Positions 1 to 11,290 of a stretch of 64,000 bases of DNA are shown here, in pieces. The translations under genes were made by a program, and so were the position numbers. The notes beneath the pieces are model-generated. The model was not told the origin of the DNA, did not search any database, and was given only the letters and a program-made list of their open reading frames with translations. Origin of the DNA: Macrophomina tecta (taxonomy: Eukaryota; Ascomycota; Dothideomycetes; Botryosphaeriales; Botryosphaeriaceae); assembly GCA_024180945.1 (NCBI GenBank), contig JAKSGN010000006.1, positions 496,001 through 560,000 of the forward strand. The letters are read 5' to 3'. The number at the start of each line of letters is the position of its first letter. The stretch's first letter is position 1.

Positions 1-244
1 GAGCACCCAGACGTGCCAGACGGACATCCTTGCTTGAAGCAGTCATGCTAATGTAAGTATTCAGAGGACTAGATTACACCTATTTCTGAGAAATGTTTCA
101 GGTCAATATGAATTCTGATAATTGCCGCTGGAACCTCTCTCAGCCTTGGCGGCTCTTGCTAAAGTAAAAGGCGCCAGAAAAAGCGAGCATGGAAAACTAG
201 CAACGGCCTACTAATGTCCAAGTATTCTCACGGCAAGGGAGGCC

Positions 245-2086
245 TCAAGTGGCAAAACGGAACGAAGGATGGTCGTCCCCAAGGTTGTCCCTGTCCTTCT
301 CGTCCTCCAGCCGATAGTCTCTCTCGCCCCGATCCCTCTTCTCATTCTCCCTCTTTACGCCGAAGAACAGCACGGTGCACATCAGCGCGCACAGCCAGAG
401 CAGGCCCAGCGACGTCCCGTAGCCCGTTGGGTAGCGCGGGGCCTCAGACGTCTTGTAGATGTTGGATGCGACGATGCCGCCGCAATTTCCGAAGCCGACC
501 TGCATGGCGGCGGCGATGGAGCGCTTGTAGTGGCCGCTCATGCAGTTGGATATCCAGGTCAAAGTCACTGGCTGCGTTATATAACCCCCGCTAACTATTA
601 TAAAGAGCGCGAAATACTTGACGCCAGGCGACAGGCTCTCCTGGGCCAACAGGAGCGCGTATCCAATCGTAGCCACGACGATGCCAAGGAGGCAGAAGCC
701 GTAGCGGTGCTGGAGGCGGTCGGTGAAGAGCGCGATGACGAGGGCGACGATGGTGGCGACGACGAAGATGGGGATCGAGAGGACTTGGGCGCGCGAGGAG
801 GTGTAGCCCATCTCTTTGATGATGGTCGGGATGAAGAAGGATGTCGCATAGCTGGGACGGAGGATGTTTGTCAGCCGTGCTGGTCTCGTCTCTCTCGTCT
901 GCGTCTTGGGAGGTATGGCTTTTGGGAAGCCGGGGGAGCTGGTTAGCGGCTCACCCATTGTTGACGATGCCGAAGTACATCAGCACCGCGCAGTACATCT
1001 TCCAGTCGCCAAAGCTGCGCTTGACAGCGTTGCGGTCAAGACGGTCCATGCGGCACTCGCCCTGGTCGTCGGCCAGGCGGGCAGTCAGGATGGCGCGTTC
1101 TTGCTCGTTGAGGAAGGAGGCGGTCTCGGGCCAGTCCGGCACCCACCATTTGGCGACGAGGCCTATGGCAACAGTGGCGAGGCCTTCGATGATGAAGATC
1201 CTGTTGGAGTTGTCAGCGACGAAGGTGCCGAGGGGACAACTGAGAGCGGTGTGATTCGTACCAGCGCCAGCCTCCGTAGCCGCCGATGCCGTCCATCTTT
1301 GTGAGAGCATATGCGAGGAGCTAAATTGCCGCGTCAGCGATTGATGTTTTACGTCTGCGGAAAAGAAGGCAGCCTCACTCCGCCAAAGCCACCTGCCAGG
1401 ATACTGGCGGAGAAGAACAGCGAAAGCCTCCACTGTAGCTCGTAGCGCTTGTAGTACATGCCGAGCATGTACACACAGCCTGGAATTCATGGGTCAGTTA
1501 GAGGGCAAGTTATGCGGTGAGCATGCAGACGACTTGCCTGGGAACAGGCCAGCTTCGAACAGGCCCACCAAAACGCGCATTGCCACCAATCCTTTAAAGT
1601 TATTGATCAGTCCCTGGCCAATTGTGGCGATTCCCCACAGCACCATGATCAAGCTCAGCCAGGTGGAAGGCGCAACCTTTTTCAAGATGATGTTGCTTGG
1701 AACTTCGAAGAGGATGTAGGGTACGAAAAAGACGAGGAGCGCGACGTTGTAGTCGTTGCCCGTCATTTCGAGTTCTTCCGTCAAGCCCTGGATCCTTGCG
1801 TTGCCTGTATCGGAGCAAATTACATGTCAATCACTCTTCATAGGAAGATTTGAGCAGAATACTGACCGATATTGGTCCTGTCGAGGAAGGCAAGCAGGAA
1901 GAGGATGGTCAGAGGTGGTACGACGCGGTAGTCACATTTCCTGATGATTCTCTTCTCCTCAACCGGATCAATTTGGACAGAGGGCCTTCTGCCGGCGGCA
2001 ATGTCGCTGGTGCTGCTGCGTTCGTCGGCGTCTTCCTTCTCCAACTGGTGCGCGTGGTGCTTCTCGCGAACGGTGGCAACATCCAT
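245..2086 (-). CDS. MFS transporter, anion:cation symporter (Dal5/allantoate permease) type
   Basis: A 499-aa, six-exon plasma-membrane carrier. Exons run 2086-1867, 1804-1538, 1479-1379, 1320-1262, 1200-955 and 851-245, and total exactly 500 codons. The soluble N-terminus (starting MDVATVREK) is followed by the first helix ending FLDRTNIGQ. Then come PYILFEVPSNIILKK, the GLFPGCVYMLGMYY helix pair, and WRWIFIIEGLAT, which are hallmarks of the Dal5-like ACS family. The second six-helix half starts YATSFFIPTI. The family imports organic anions such as allantoate, nicotinate or pantothenate; the substrate cannot be read from sequence. The intron at 1480-1537 has a GC donor (GCAAGT) and its removal is needed to give the family motif. 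The start is the ATG at 2086; an upstream in-frame ATG at 2227 would add an atypical hydrophobic leader. No partner gene is adjacent. Confidence 0.9.
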
Positions 2087-2524
2087 CTCGAACAACTTAG
2101 GTTGAGACCAGCAGGAACGCTTCACACCTCGATAGACGCGATAGTGAAGAAGATATGGTAAGGGAAGTAAAACTGTGAAAAAGGAAAAGGTAACAGGACG
2201 ATCATCCTTGGCCGGCACTCGGAGCATTTAAAGAAGCAGGCGAACTGGCGGCATGCCACTACGCGAAAGAGAAGCCTGTGACCACAGCTACCGAGTTTGT
2301 GGGCCGTCCTCGCATGGGCTGTGTGCGGTTGGGAGAGTGGGTTTGCCAATGCTTGCTCGGCAGCCCTCTCTGGGGAGCAAACCTGGGGTCCCCGCACTTG
2401 TGGCTGGCCCGGAGTCGTGCTTGGCGGGTGAATGCTCTCTGACCGCCGAATCACTGCACAGGGTTGGAAAGCTGTGCTGGGAAAGCCGATGGGCGCTAAG
2501 AGTGGCCGTGACGCGGTGCCGACG

Positions 2525-2790
2525 TCTGGGAGGACATGATCTTCCGCACTGAAGGAGCAGGGGACGGAAACGTCCCGCGCCTCCATCCTAGTGGGAACAG
2601 AAGAAGTCACCCGTGGAGCGAACAAGGCGTGAGAATTTGAATCAGTCGTCCGGACATAAATGTTCCACAATTCAAATGACGGTTGCATCCTGACGACTGT
2701 TTCAACCCGTCCATGGCCATATGATACATCCTGATGACGGGATTGTTGTCGCAAGACCTCAAAGATTGCAGAGGGTAATACCCTTAAGCA
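2525..2790. repeat. Foldback repeat, copy A (core palindrome 2637-2705)
   Basis: The 69-bp core begins TTGAATCAGTCGTCCGGA and its reverse complement begins TTGAAACAGTCGTCAGGA, so the two ends form an imperfect inverted repeat around an AT-rich loop. A right-hand flank (about 2706-2770) resembles the flank of copy C near 20645-20710. A left-hand stretch near 2535-2555 resembles the terminal repeat of the full-length copies at 22.4 and 56.3 kb. The outer limits are approximate. No coding sequence is recognised in 2087-3440 apart from this element. Confidence 0.65.
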
Positions 2791-3440
2791 TGTCCTGTAA
2801 TTCCGCTCCCCGCGCTCTGCCTCTTGCTGCATTGGGCTTTAGTGGGCATGGTGACGAGTCATCATAATCTTCTACCTTAAGGCGTTTGTTCGGCCTGGGT
2901 GTTCTTGTCGTGCAGGCTTGGTTCGAAAAGCACGCGGAAAGATCCCGGAGGCTTTTCTTGGGCCTTGTTTATCCGTACGTCCAACGAAGGAGGCGTTCGG
3001 TGGCTTGTGAGTTCCGAAATGTTGTAAACGGGCAAGCCTCCAAAGCCTGAGCTAGCTGAAAGCGCGCATGGATTATTCATCCCTGCATCTACGGTTTTCC
3101 GCAGTTGTGTTGTCATATCCTCGGCAATCTGCGGCGGAGACAAACGGAAGATTATCGTTCCAAGCCCTGCAGGCCATGATTCGGTACTACCACATACTGC
3201 ATCAGTACGGCGAGAGGAGTTGGCAAGAATCGTATCGCGTATTCTTGGGCAAACGTTTTACTCTTCTGCTCCAAATTGTGCGACCATTATGTAATTGGCA
3301 TTCATCCTTGACTTGATGTTCTGCAAGACCAGGCAAATAATCATCCATGCGCGTAATTAACACTGCAGTCAGTCAAGCTTAGAAAGTGTGCCCAAAAAAG
3401 AAGAGCCACGATTAGAGTTGAGGCCCAAATAAACTTCGAC

Positions 3441-3819
3441 TTACGCAAAGATTAGGGCAACCAATATCCTCACAGCATTCCGGGCAACTCGCCTGACATT
3501 TAGCTGGCTATGAGACCCTGTAAGCGTGCTGTCTAATGTGCAATGTTGTGGCCACCCCCGTGCGGACTTACACACTGAAGCCAAAATCTCGTCAGATAAG
3601 CTGCAGTGGCTTGTCTGAAACATGTTGACAGCTAAGGAAAAGACTTACAGCCTTATCATAGAGTTAATGTAAGTTACCCGGAGAATGCATCGAATAGGGA
3701 GTTGTCCTTACGCGTCCGAGAAGCATGTTCAATCGATTGACCCCGCGTTCTGTATTGTGCGGCGCTGCCATAGTTAACGCCCAAAGAAACAGGGCTGGAA
3801 GAGCGGAGGCGAATCGCAT
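3441..3819 (-). CDS. Possible 75-aa small secreted protein
   Basis: A three-exon model (3819-3712, 3614-3572, 3517-3441) with good GT-AG signals totals exactly 76 codons. The product starts MRFASALPALFLWALTMAAP, a convincing signal peptide with likely cleavage after an Ala-rich stretch. The mature part is short, basic and has one cysteine. A TTTAAATA-like box on the minus strand (about 3954-3960) sits some 135 bp upstream. I recognise no homologous family. A 3-nt GCT exon inside intron 1 is also possible. The support is signal peptide, phased introns and promoter box only; it could be fortuitous. Confidence 0.33.
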
Positions 3820-4636
3820 TGTGACAACTGAGTGTAGTCTGCAATATTGTGCACAAAAAAGCTGCAATTTGGAGCAGATTGGCAAAGCGAGAGCGAGAAC
3901 AGAGTGCAGACTGCAAATGAGCAGATTTTGGCGGAAGGGGGAACCACACGTTCTTAAATACTTGTGAAGCACTGTCCGCGCGCAGACTTTTCCAGGGCCC
4001 CAAGGTACACAAAACTTGCATTGATGAGCTGACGTAGGATTCCTGTGTAGCTTCCGAGCAAGGATGATGTCGCTCTGAGCCCGACAAACGGAAGAAGAGA
4101 CACGGCAGAAGATAAACAGAGGCGTCATCCGGTGTGACGAAAGGAGACGAGATGAGATAGCGTGGCTTGAATTGGACAGAGAAACGGAGCAAACTTTGAA
4201 TATGTCAGCATATTGCACTGTTTACGATAATGGTAGACTTAGTTTGCTTGCCTTGCAGCAAAGCGGTCAGCAGCAAGTGATACAGGAAAAAGAAAGAGAT
4301 ATCCCAGCATGATAATCGAACCTGCAGTGAGCATTGGAGAGTTCTCTCAAAACTACTCTAGTTCCTGGTCTGAAAGCTTGCTTTCGACAAGAACACTACA
4401 TAAAAAGGTCAATAAATACTCCGGCAATTTCATTGCTGTTCCGTTTCTGTGAGCGAAACGAGACCGTCACCCCGGCTGCTATCCGGCAAGTGCCAGACAT
4501 TCGCACAGCAACGAATATGGTTGGATGGAGTGAGGGTCCAAAGTACGTCTTTCCTTTATCTATCGATAAAATCCGCGTAGATTGAATCTTACTGCTGCGC
4601 TGAAAGGAGCGATTGCGAGTGAACTAGAAGGTCTTG

Positions 4637-5913
4637 TTAGTTGCTGCTCCAATTTACAGCGACGAGCCATTTGTCTGAGTGCTCGCCAATTTCGACATCC
4701 CAGCTTGGAGGAGCAATGGCCAATTCATCTCCAGCTTTGATGCTACTCAAAGAACCCTTGACCGGCCCAACAAGGATTGCACGAGTACTAGAGTTGCCTT
4801 CCCTTGGTGTTATTGCTGGAGATGAGATTGTGTTTCCAGAGATAAGCCTCAAGCGATCGCCAGGCCGCGACTCCACACATTCAGTGACATGAAGTCTTAA
4901 AGGTTGGGCAGACGGCTGCCACCGTTCCATCCTTTGGCTTGACAAAGTGCTTGCCAGCTGCGAGTGTGAACCCCCTTCGCCTACATTAAGTATCCATGTG
5001 CGAACGGTGTCTGCCATACCACCCGGTACAAACTTCTGAGACCTGCGGTGTGGTGAGAAATGCTCAGGTAGAGGAGCGAAGCCTTCCGGGTCCCTTCCTG
5101 CAGCGCCAGAATGTGGCGGACGCAGCAGAAACGGGTTCCGAGATCGATGGTTCGCGACTTGCGTTGAAATTGACTCCGTCGCTGCAGCGGGTGTTGGTGC
5201 TGGAGTTTGCCCAGGAACACGAAAGCGTGAAACCTTGCTACTTCGCGGAGGACTCTCAGGCTCTGTCATGTGGTGCTTCCTTTTCGCTGGATCAGCCTGG
5301 ATTGCCGGAGTGTCTTTCTTCGGTGTCAAGTCGGAGTTAGGCGTGAGGTGCTTGTATTTCGCCGGCTGCGCATGCGGAGGCGTGAACGCAGGCTTTTGCT
5401 CCACAATCTCGACACTCTTAACCAGCAGGGCATCCTGGTCTTCCAGCTCTTTGTAGAGCATTTCTTCGTCTTCGTCCCCATGTTTCTTATCTTTGTCGTC
5501 CTGAGAAGCGTCATGTATGCTCTCCACCTTGCTCAGCCTGTGGCGCGGGCCCCTGGGTGGACGGAGAGGTTCGGCATCGGTGCCAACATGTGATTGCGAA
5601 AAGGCCCCATCTGCAGAAACCGTTGGGAGAGTTGAGGAGAAATACGAAGGAGTAGCTGGCAGCGAACGGTTTACGGAAAATCGAGGTGTGGGCTTGAACT
5701 GCTGCGAGGGAGTGACAGCATCTTGCTTGACTGGAGTGTGGGCCTGTAGAAGCGATGGGGTATGAACAGCCGGAGGTCGATGTTTGGCCTGCTGTGTTGT
5801 TTGTTTCGAGTCGCTCGAGGCGATGAAGCGATGCGGCGATGGAGTCTATGATATTTTAGAATTTCGAAAACAGCTTGCGGGGTAGAGGGAAATCGTACGA
5901 CGGGCGGAGGCAT
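4637..5913 (-). CDS. Conserved-looking fungal protein of unknown function with beta-rich C-terminus
   Basis: Two exons: a 15-nt first exon (5913-5899, MPPPV) and a long second exon (5845-4637), separated by a 53-bp intron. Removing it joins MPPPV to TPSPHRFIASSD and leaves one open frame of about 407 codons. The first ~260 residues are low-complexity, Pro/Ser/Thr-rich and charged. From FVPGGMADTVRTWILNV onward the sequence is compact and strand-rich (RPGDRLRLISGN, ARAILVGPV-like, DELAIAPPSWDVEI, KWLVAVNW), suggesting a small beta-barrel or OB-like domain at the C-terminus. I cannot name the family. The GTG at 5527 that opens the longest uninterrupted frame is internal. Coding confidence is high because the frame is open across the whole exon; function is unknown. 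Confidence 0.72.
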
Positions 5914-5967
5914 GGGTGTTGAGGTGGTGGGGCGTGCAAGGCAGGCGACGCGCCAAAACGCGCGCCC

Positions 5968-7105
5968 GTGACGTCGCGCCGCACGGAACAGCGACTCCTT
6001 GCTCTGTCAATCATTGCTCCGCACATGGACTGCTTACCGCCATCCTGCCATCATCATGGTAATCACAAGTACGGACAGAGGACGCGCAAAGAGATGGCGG
6101 ATCGGATAAAGGCGGGCAACCGTGATATTGAGATTCTGAAGCAGACCGACATCTCATCCCGCACTCTTCGCCGTTGGCGCCGCGATATCCTCAATCATGG
6201 CGTTATAGGACGTTCACTCCGCCAAAAGCCCGGTCGTTCTGCTGTACGTTATCCACCTGCGCTTATTAATACTCACCACTCACCGCGTGTGTATGAGAAT
6301 CCAAGTCCACGTAGAGGAAGCAATTTGTGATTATCTGCTCTCACGTCCAGATGCATCGCCCGACGGAGTTCCGTGGTTTGTTCGACCATTACGACATGAT
6401 AATGTCTCGATGGACGCTCCACCGCTTGTACAAAGCTCGAGGATGGGAGAAGGACACCCTTCGCCGCCGCGCTCTTGACCACGCAACGCTCTTCGGCGCT
6501 GCTTGGATGAACACCGTTCGCGACCTCCACAACTACCAGTTCATCTTCGTTGACGAGTCCGCGTCTGATCCAAGTGCTATACACCGGAGATTTGGCTGAT
6601 CCCCTTTCATGTCCTCAACCGAACAGGTCGATGGCCCTAAGAGCATTAAGCGCCATTATCGCTGGAGAGTGCTTGCTGCGTATACCACTGAGGAGTGCCT
6701 GAAGGATACCTATGCACGCAAGAGCTAATCACGCAAGAAGTCTTTGTCGATTGCTTTGCTTAACATGTCCTCCCTCACTGCCCTCCATTCTCTGGACCTC
6801 TCTCCGTCATAGTGATGGGCAACCCAACAATTCATCACGCACCCGCGTTGGCGGAGATGATGGAAGCAAGAAATATCCGTCTCCTCTATTTGCGGCCGTT
6901 CCCTCCCGACCTGAATCCGGTCGAGCCAAGCTCCGTCGAGGTAAGGATTGAGCTTAGAAGGCGGCGAGAGAATTACGCGGAGAATTTTCCAGACTTCCAT
7001 GCCTTCCTGCGTCACACGATTGACGATCAGTTTGAATGGGCAAGAATATCAAGCGCGCAAAAGCACACTTTCGCAGAGCTCAGAAAGCCCGTTGATCGAG
7101 TATAG
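5968..7105 (+). mobile_element. Degenerate Tc1/mariner-type DDE transposase
   Basis: A broken transposase spread over several frames. An N-terminal helix-turn-helix-like part (RTLRRWRRDILNHGVIG) lies at about 6067-6240. The next part, split between two frames, reads SRWTLHRLYKARGWEKDTLR and then YQFIFVDESASDP, which carries the first catalytic Asp. The last part (6812-7105) contains MGNPTIHHAP and YLRPFPPDLNPVEP, the hallmark of the DDE_3 superfamily. The second catalytic Asp, normally in an MDN motif, is Gly here. There are at least two frameshifts plus a stop near 6726. A spliceable intron may lie at about 6243-6312. I found no convincing terminal repeats. It is an immobile relic, not a functional gene. 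Confidence 0.85.
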
Positions 7106-7314
7106 ACGACGCTAACTCCCCGCGCGTCGTTGGACCCATAATCTTGAACGGATTCCACGCCGCTGCCACTACTATTGCTGGGGTATATCATTATGACATT
7201 AGTTCTGCATAGCGTCGCAATTTTACCTTCGCGTCGCAACGATGACGAATCAAAAATTATCGCAAGCCACATTCCACCGCTTCCTCATTTCAACCATTGA
7301 CCGTAGCTACATGT

Positions 7315-8333
7315 CTACAACAGAGCCAAGCCAGCGCCAACAACGCCAAGAGCCGCGAACACGCCCTCAGCGCGCGACCCGGCGCCGCTCACCGCGGTGA
7401 CCTGCGCAGGGCCGGAGCTACTAGCAGAAGCGCTGCCAGTGCTCGTCGTGCGGGTACGGGTGCTCTAAGATCAATCAGCATACCAATTCACGCTTCAAAG
7501 CACACAACAGGAGAAAAGACTTACCGAGGAGGTCAAACCACCCGAAAAATCAAAGCTCAACCTCGCGTCCGCGGCGCCCGAGCTCACAAGCCCTGTCGCG
7601 GCGGCGCCGCCAGACGCTGTCGTCGACGGCGCGCTATCGGCCGGATTGGGCGTCGTGGCGACGGCTCCGAACGAGCTGCAGCAGTCGGCTCCGCCGCTGC
7701 TTCCGTCGCAGATGCTCCCATCACTGCAGCACACCTCGCCCAGCGAGGGCCGGTAGCAGTAGTTGGTCGGATAGAAGCCGTAGCACCAGTGGCTCTCGGA
7801 CCCGCCCCGCTGGCAGCACTCCTCGCCCGAGTCGCTGGCTTGGCAGTCCCACTCATCGCCGCCCGAAGAGGAGGATGTAGAGGAGGCGCTGGGCAAAAGC
7901 GACGTCAGGGATGCGAAGTCGGAGGGGGAGGAAGTTGAGCTGGGCGTGTCGTCTTCGGGGCTGCCCGTCACGCCGGCGCCAGCGGAGCCGCAGCAGCTGG
8001 TGTCGGGGCCGATGCAGTAGTCTGCGAAGACGAAGAGAGAGTATTAGTACGGAGAGGGGTAGAGGCGCGGATGGGGAGAGTGGAGGACTTACCGCCGTCG
8101 GAGCAGCACTGCTCGCCGGCGGAGGGATTGAAGCACGAGTTCCCGCTGCAGACGACGTTGCCGGCGCCGAAGCAGGCGGCGCAGCTCGAGCCCGAGCAGA
8201 AGCCGTCGTCGCTCTGGCGGCCAAGGAGGTGGCTGTTCGGGGTCGTGCCGACCTCGTGCTTCGTCCAACCCTCGGTATCGACCAGGGATGTGGCTGCGGC
8301 GAGGAAGAGGATATGGGAGAGTGAGAAGCGCAT
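7315..8333 (-). CDS. Secreted cysteine-rich GPI-anchored cell-surface protein
   Basis: Three exons (8333-8093, 8021-7525, 7464-7315) total 296 codons. The start at 8333 gives a signal peptide (MRFSLSHILFLAAATS); an upstream ATG at 8390 would bury it. The mature part has two cysteine clusters, one with CSGSSCAACFG and GEQCCSDGDYC, and a second with GEECCQRGG and GEVCCSDGSICDG, separated by Ser/Thr-rich linkers. The last exon is Ser/Thr-rich and ends in a hydrophobic tail (GVVGAGLALL), the pattern of a GPI-anchor signal. Such proteins sit on the fungal wall or membrane; the exact role is unknown. The internal duplication of a CCSDG-type motif is the most useful handle for a search. Confidence 0.85.
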
Positions 8334-10026
8334 GGCGAGGGTCAATGCAAGAACAAAAGGGGGTATCAGACGGCTGTGCTCAACGGTCAAAAGCTTGACT
8401 ACGAAGACGCTGCTGTGATGAGAGAGGCTTTCCTACCACCATTGATAGTGGGCGTGGCAGCCCTTTAATGATGGCCGCCCTTGGGGAGCGAGGCGCTGAG
8501 TCCGCCTACCATCCTTCCTCTTGGCAGCTGACTTTCCGCCGGCGGGATCGTACCAGGCGATCTTTCGATTTTGCACGGTGCTATAACTCAGCCCACGCCC
8601 GGTTCATGCTGGTTGCTGCCTGTCCTTCAAGCCACCACTATGGGCCTGGCGCTCAGAGCGAATCCATTGAACGTGGCACGTTGGACGGCATTAAGCGAGG
8701 CCAGATGCATTTGCCGAGCTACAGGGATTGGAGAGCGGGAAAGTTTTGAACACATGGCTTGCCTGCCCCAGCTGTAGGGTTGAGACCTATTTTCAACAGA
8801 ATTCGCAGCGAGGAACGGGCAAGCGCAGTGGGGGCTATGTGGTACAGGGCGCGAAGTGGGTGGAAGGGACAGCAGGCCAAGATATGCTTAAAGTGTTTAT
8901 GGTTAATGGATCAGCTGGCTAGACTTGATCCGGAGTAATGAAGCGAACATGGGTGCGGCCGTGGCGGCGTGGTTCGAAACAGACCGGTCGGGCCGTGATG
9001 GAGGAGGCGCATGGTGTTAGTCATTGGCTTTGCTGGGGCGTCGAGTCTGCCTTGTGGGGGAGTGGACGTAGAGTTGGCCCAGAACCGAGGATGTTTTGCT
9101 GGTGCTTGTTTGTCTTCGGTCGCCGGTGTCGTGCCCTACAAATTAGCCTTTCCCCCTTGTTGGTGGACACAATTTCTCCTGGATTTCGTTATGTCTGATG
9201 GAGGGGCAGCTGAAGGTGAAAAAAGCAGAAGCGCGTGGGAAATGAAGGGTCTTTGCAGCTGCATCCTCCACGGAGCACAGACTCAGCCTCACGGCGGGCG
9301 AGTTAGGCAAAAAAGTCTTGTACATGCACAAGATTGGGATGCCAAGACCGTCCGTTGAGCTTTTAGCCCGTATTTGCTGTCAAGCTGGAGGGGTGCTTCC
9401 GCTCCGACGGGGCACCTTGGCGCTGTACAGCAGATTTCTGTTGGCTGCACAGCTGAATCCTTCAAATATTTCCAGCAGCTGGCTCCGACAGGGATTTGAT
9501 CGGCGTAAAACACTTTGTGGGGGCCAAGGAATTTCCGCAAGGAGCTAGATCTGGATTAGCGTCTATGATCGAAAAACTGGAGGATTGCCGAGCTTGAGGG
9601 ACGAAGATTGACGAGAAAATTCGCCGGCATGATGGGCTGGCCATTCGCCCTGCCGCGCTCTGAGTGGCTCGCGGGGTCTGGCCCGCTTTCGTTCTCGGCG
9701 AGGGGAGTCTGATTGGGCGAGCGCTATCACGAGGGTCAAGAACAGCAAGTGGCTGGTGGCACCGAAGAATCCGGAGCCAGACGGGCGCGCGTGGAAGCTG
9801 CGAGACATGGGAAGGCGACGGACGGCATGCGGAGAGAGTGGAGCTGTCTGGAAAAGACGTGTTGCAGAGGAGGCCGGTAAGTCGAGTGACTTTTCTGGGT
9901 GCGAATTGGCAAATAGCAATAAAGGCGCTACAGAAGGAGAGTTAGTTATCTAGCCTTCTCCCAGACGTCATCGAATGCGGTGGCATGCTCAGCCAGAAAA
10001 TATCGCATCAGCGGGGGTTGAAGCAG
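8334..10026. other. No gene recognised
   Basis: About 1.7 kb between the cysteine-rich protein and the small gene at 10.1 kb. Reading frames here are short, overlap in several directions and have no recognisable motif, phased introns or signal peptide. It holds the promoter of the minus-strand gene at its left end. Confidence 0.5.
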
Positions 10027-10034
10027 GATATAAG
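10027..10034 (+). promoter_or_regulatory. TATA-like box of the 10.1-kb small gene
   Basis: GATATAAG lies about 90 bp upstream of the ATG at 10121, a spacing seen for several genes in this window. Confidence 0.5.
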
Positions 10035-10120
10035 TAGAGACCGGTGCCTTGGGCTGTGCTCCCTGATATCGTTCTTCTGCCAACCACCAGCGCGATATTT
10101 CGAAGACTATCCCTCACGGC

Positions 10121-10455
10121 ATGAACGACTACAGGAACGCAAACGCTGCTAGGTTCCGTGAGTTGGACAGCAAGCTCGAGCGCATCACTGGCCCAAAGTA
10201 CGTACCGCGCGCCGCGTCTCCGAACCGTTACGCGCATATTTCCTTCGCGATGTTTAGCCTGCGTGCATAAGTGGAACGCAGGGCTGAGATGCGACATACA
10301 GCAAGAGCGAAGGTGTGGCCAAGGCGGGATTCGTCGGCGATGGACACGTCCACTTCAAGGGAGAAAGCCTGAATCCCAGCAAGAGCGCGCCGGGTGGCGG
10401 AGCTGCGAGCATGGCGCAGCCCGGGGCGGGAAAAGCAGGCGGGCTGCCGGGCTGA
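10121..10455 (+). CDS. Small hydrophilic 76-aa protein
   Basis: Two exons (10121-10197 and 10302-10455) joined by a 104-bp GT-AG intron give 77 codons including the stop. The product begins MNDYRNANAARFRELDSKLE, then a Lys/Gly-rich middle (GFVGDGHVHFKGESLN) and a Gly/Ala/Pro-rich tail. There is no signal peptide, membrane segment or cysteine. Composition resembles small fungal stress-associated hydrophilic proteins, but I recognise no named family. Support comes from the TATA-like box at 10027, the phased intron and a frame that changes character at both exon borders. Confidence 0.6.
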
Positions 10456-11210
10456 TGAGGCTCCCGTCGCGACAGGACTCGTCCGGCACCAGCAGGGAAA
10501 GCACAAGCGCCCCGCTGCCGAAGAACAGCCAGAGCGGGGCTCCAGCAGCAGCCCTGGGGCCGATCAGGGCGCAGTGAGGCCCAAGATGTGGAGAAGCAGA
10601 GTCACCAACCGCAGCCGCTCCCTGGCGAGATGCTGCGGGATTCGTTTAGTACCTTCGTTGGAAGCATTTGCTTCTGTGCGCGTTTCTTTCGAGGCGCTGG
10701 CGTATGTAGCGGCGTTGATCTGTAGGATCCCATGTCGAGTCGTTTCGTCCTCGTGCAGCAATCCATGCGTGTCGACCGTCGTGCTGTGTGAGCGAAAGTG
10801 GGAGAGAAAATGACTCGCGTCCGAGGTCGGATTACACACTGCCCACCGCTCACCACCGCTCGCAGCGATCACGCCAACATCACCGCTCGCCCATCGCGCC
10901 CGCTTCCATCTGCATCGGCCAAGCCGACACACCTGAGCAAGCTCCGCTATTCCATCGGCATCATCGGCATATCGCTCGAGAAGGCATTGGCCGCTAGTCG
11001 ACTTTGCCCACCACATCCCGTCCCGCTCGGCTTGGGTCGCTCGTTCCCGTTGCATCTCCACCTCCCGGCGTTCTCCCGCACCCCATGCCGTGCTCACTAC
11101 TCGGGCCTTCTCCGGCTACTGCCTCCATGGGGAGAGTGCGGAGCCATATCGCCAAGCACAGCACATCGGCATGATGTCGTGAGAACATAGCTCCGCACGG
11201 CCTACGCCGC
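10456..11210. other. Intergenic, no gene recognised
   Basis: The stretch between the small gene and the beta-glucosidase promoter. An antisense frame of 177 codons (10564-11097) is present but shows biased, non-protein-like composition and no motif. The right end is presumably the regulated promoter of the GH3 gene. Confidence 0.45.
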
Positions 11211-11217
11211 TATATAA
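11211..11217 (+). promoter_or_regulatory. TATA box of the GH3 gene
   Basis: TATATAA is 80 bp upstream of the ATG at 11291. Confidence 0.6.
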
Positions 11218-11290
11218 CCGTGTGAGGGCTCCGCCAAAATTCCCGCCTTCAAGGAAAGTCCGTCAACTTCATCTTTCCCCTTGACGAGCC

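Noticed and set aside
8961..8985. A GGTTCGAAA-type stretch resembling a tRNA T-arm
   Set aside because: No matching acceptor, D-arm or anticodon stem could be folded around it; no tRNA was found in the window.
10564..11097. A 177-codon minus-strand frame upstream of the GH3 gene
   Set aside because: No motif or family resemblance, and it overlaps the expected promoter region.
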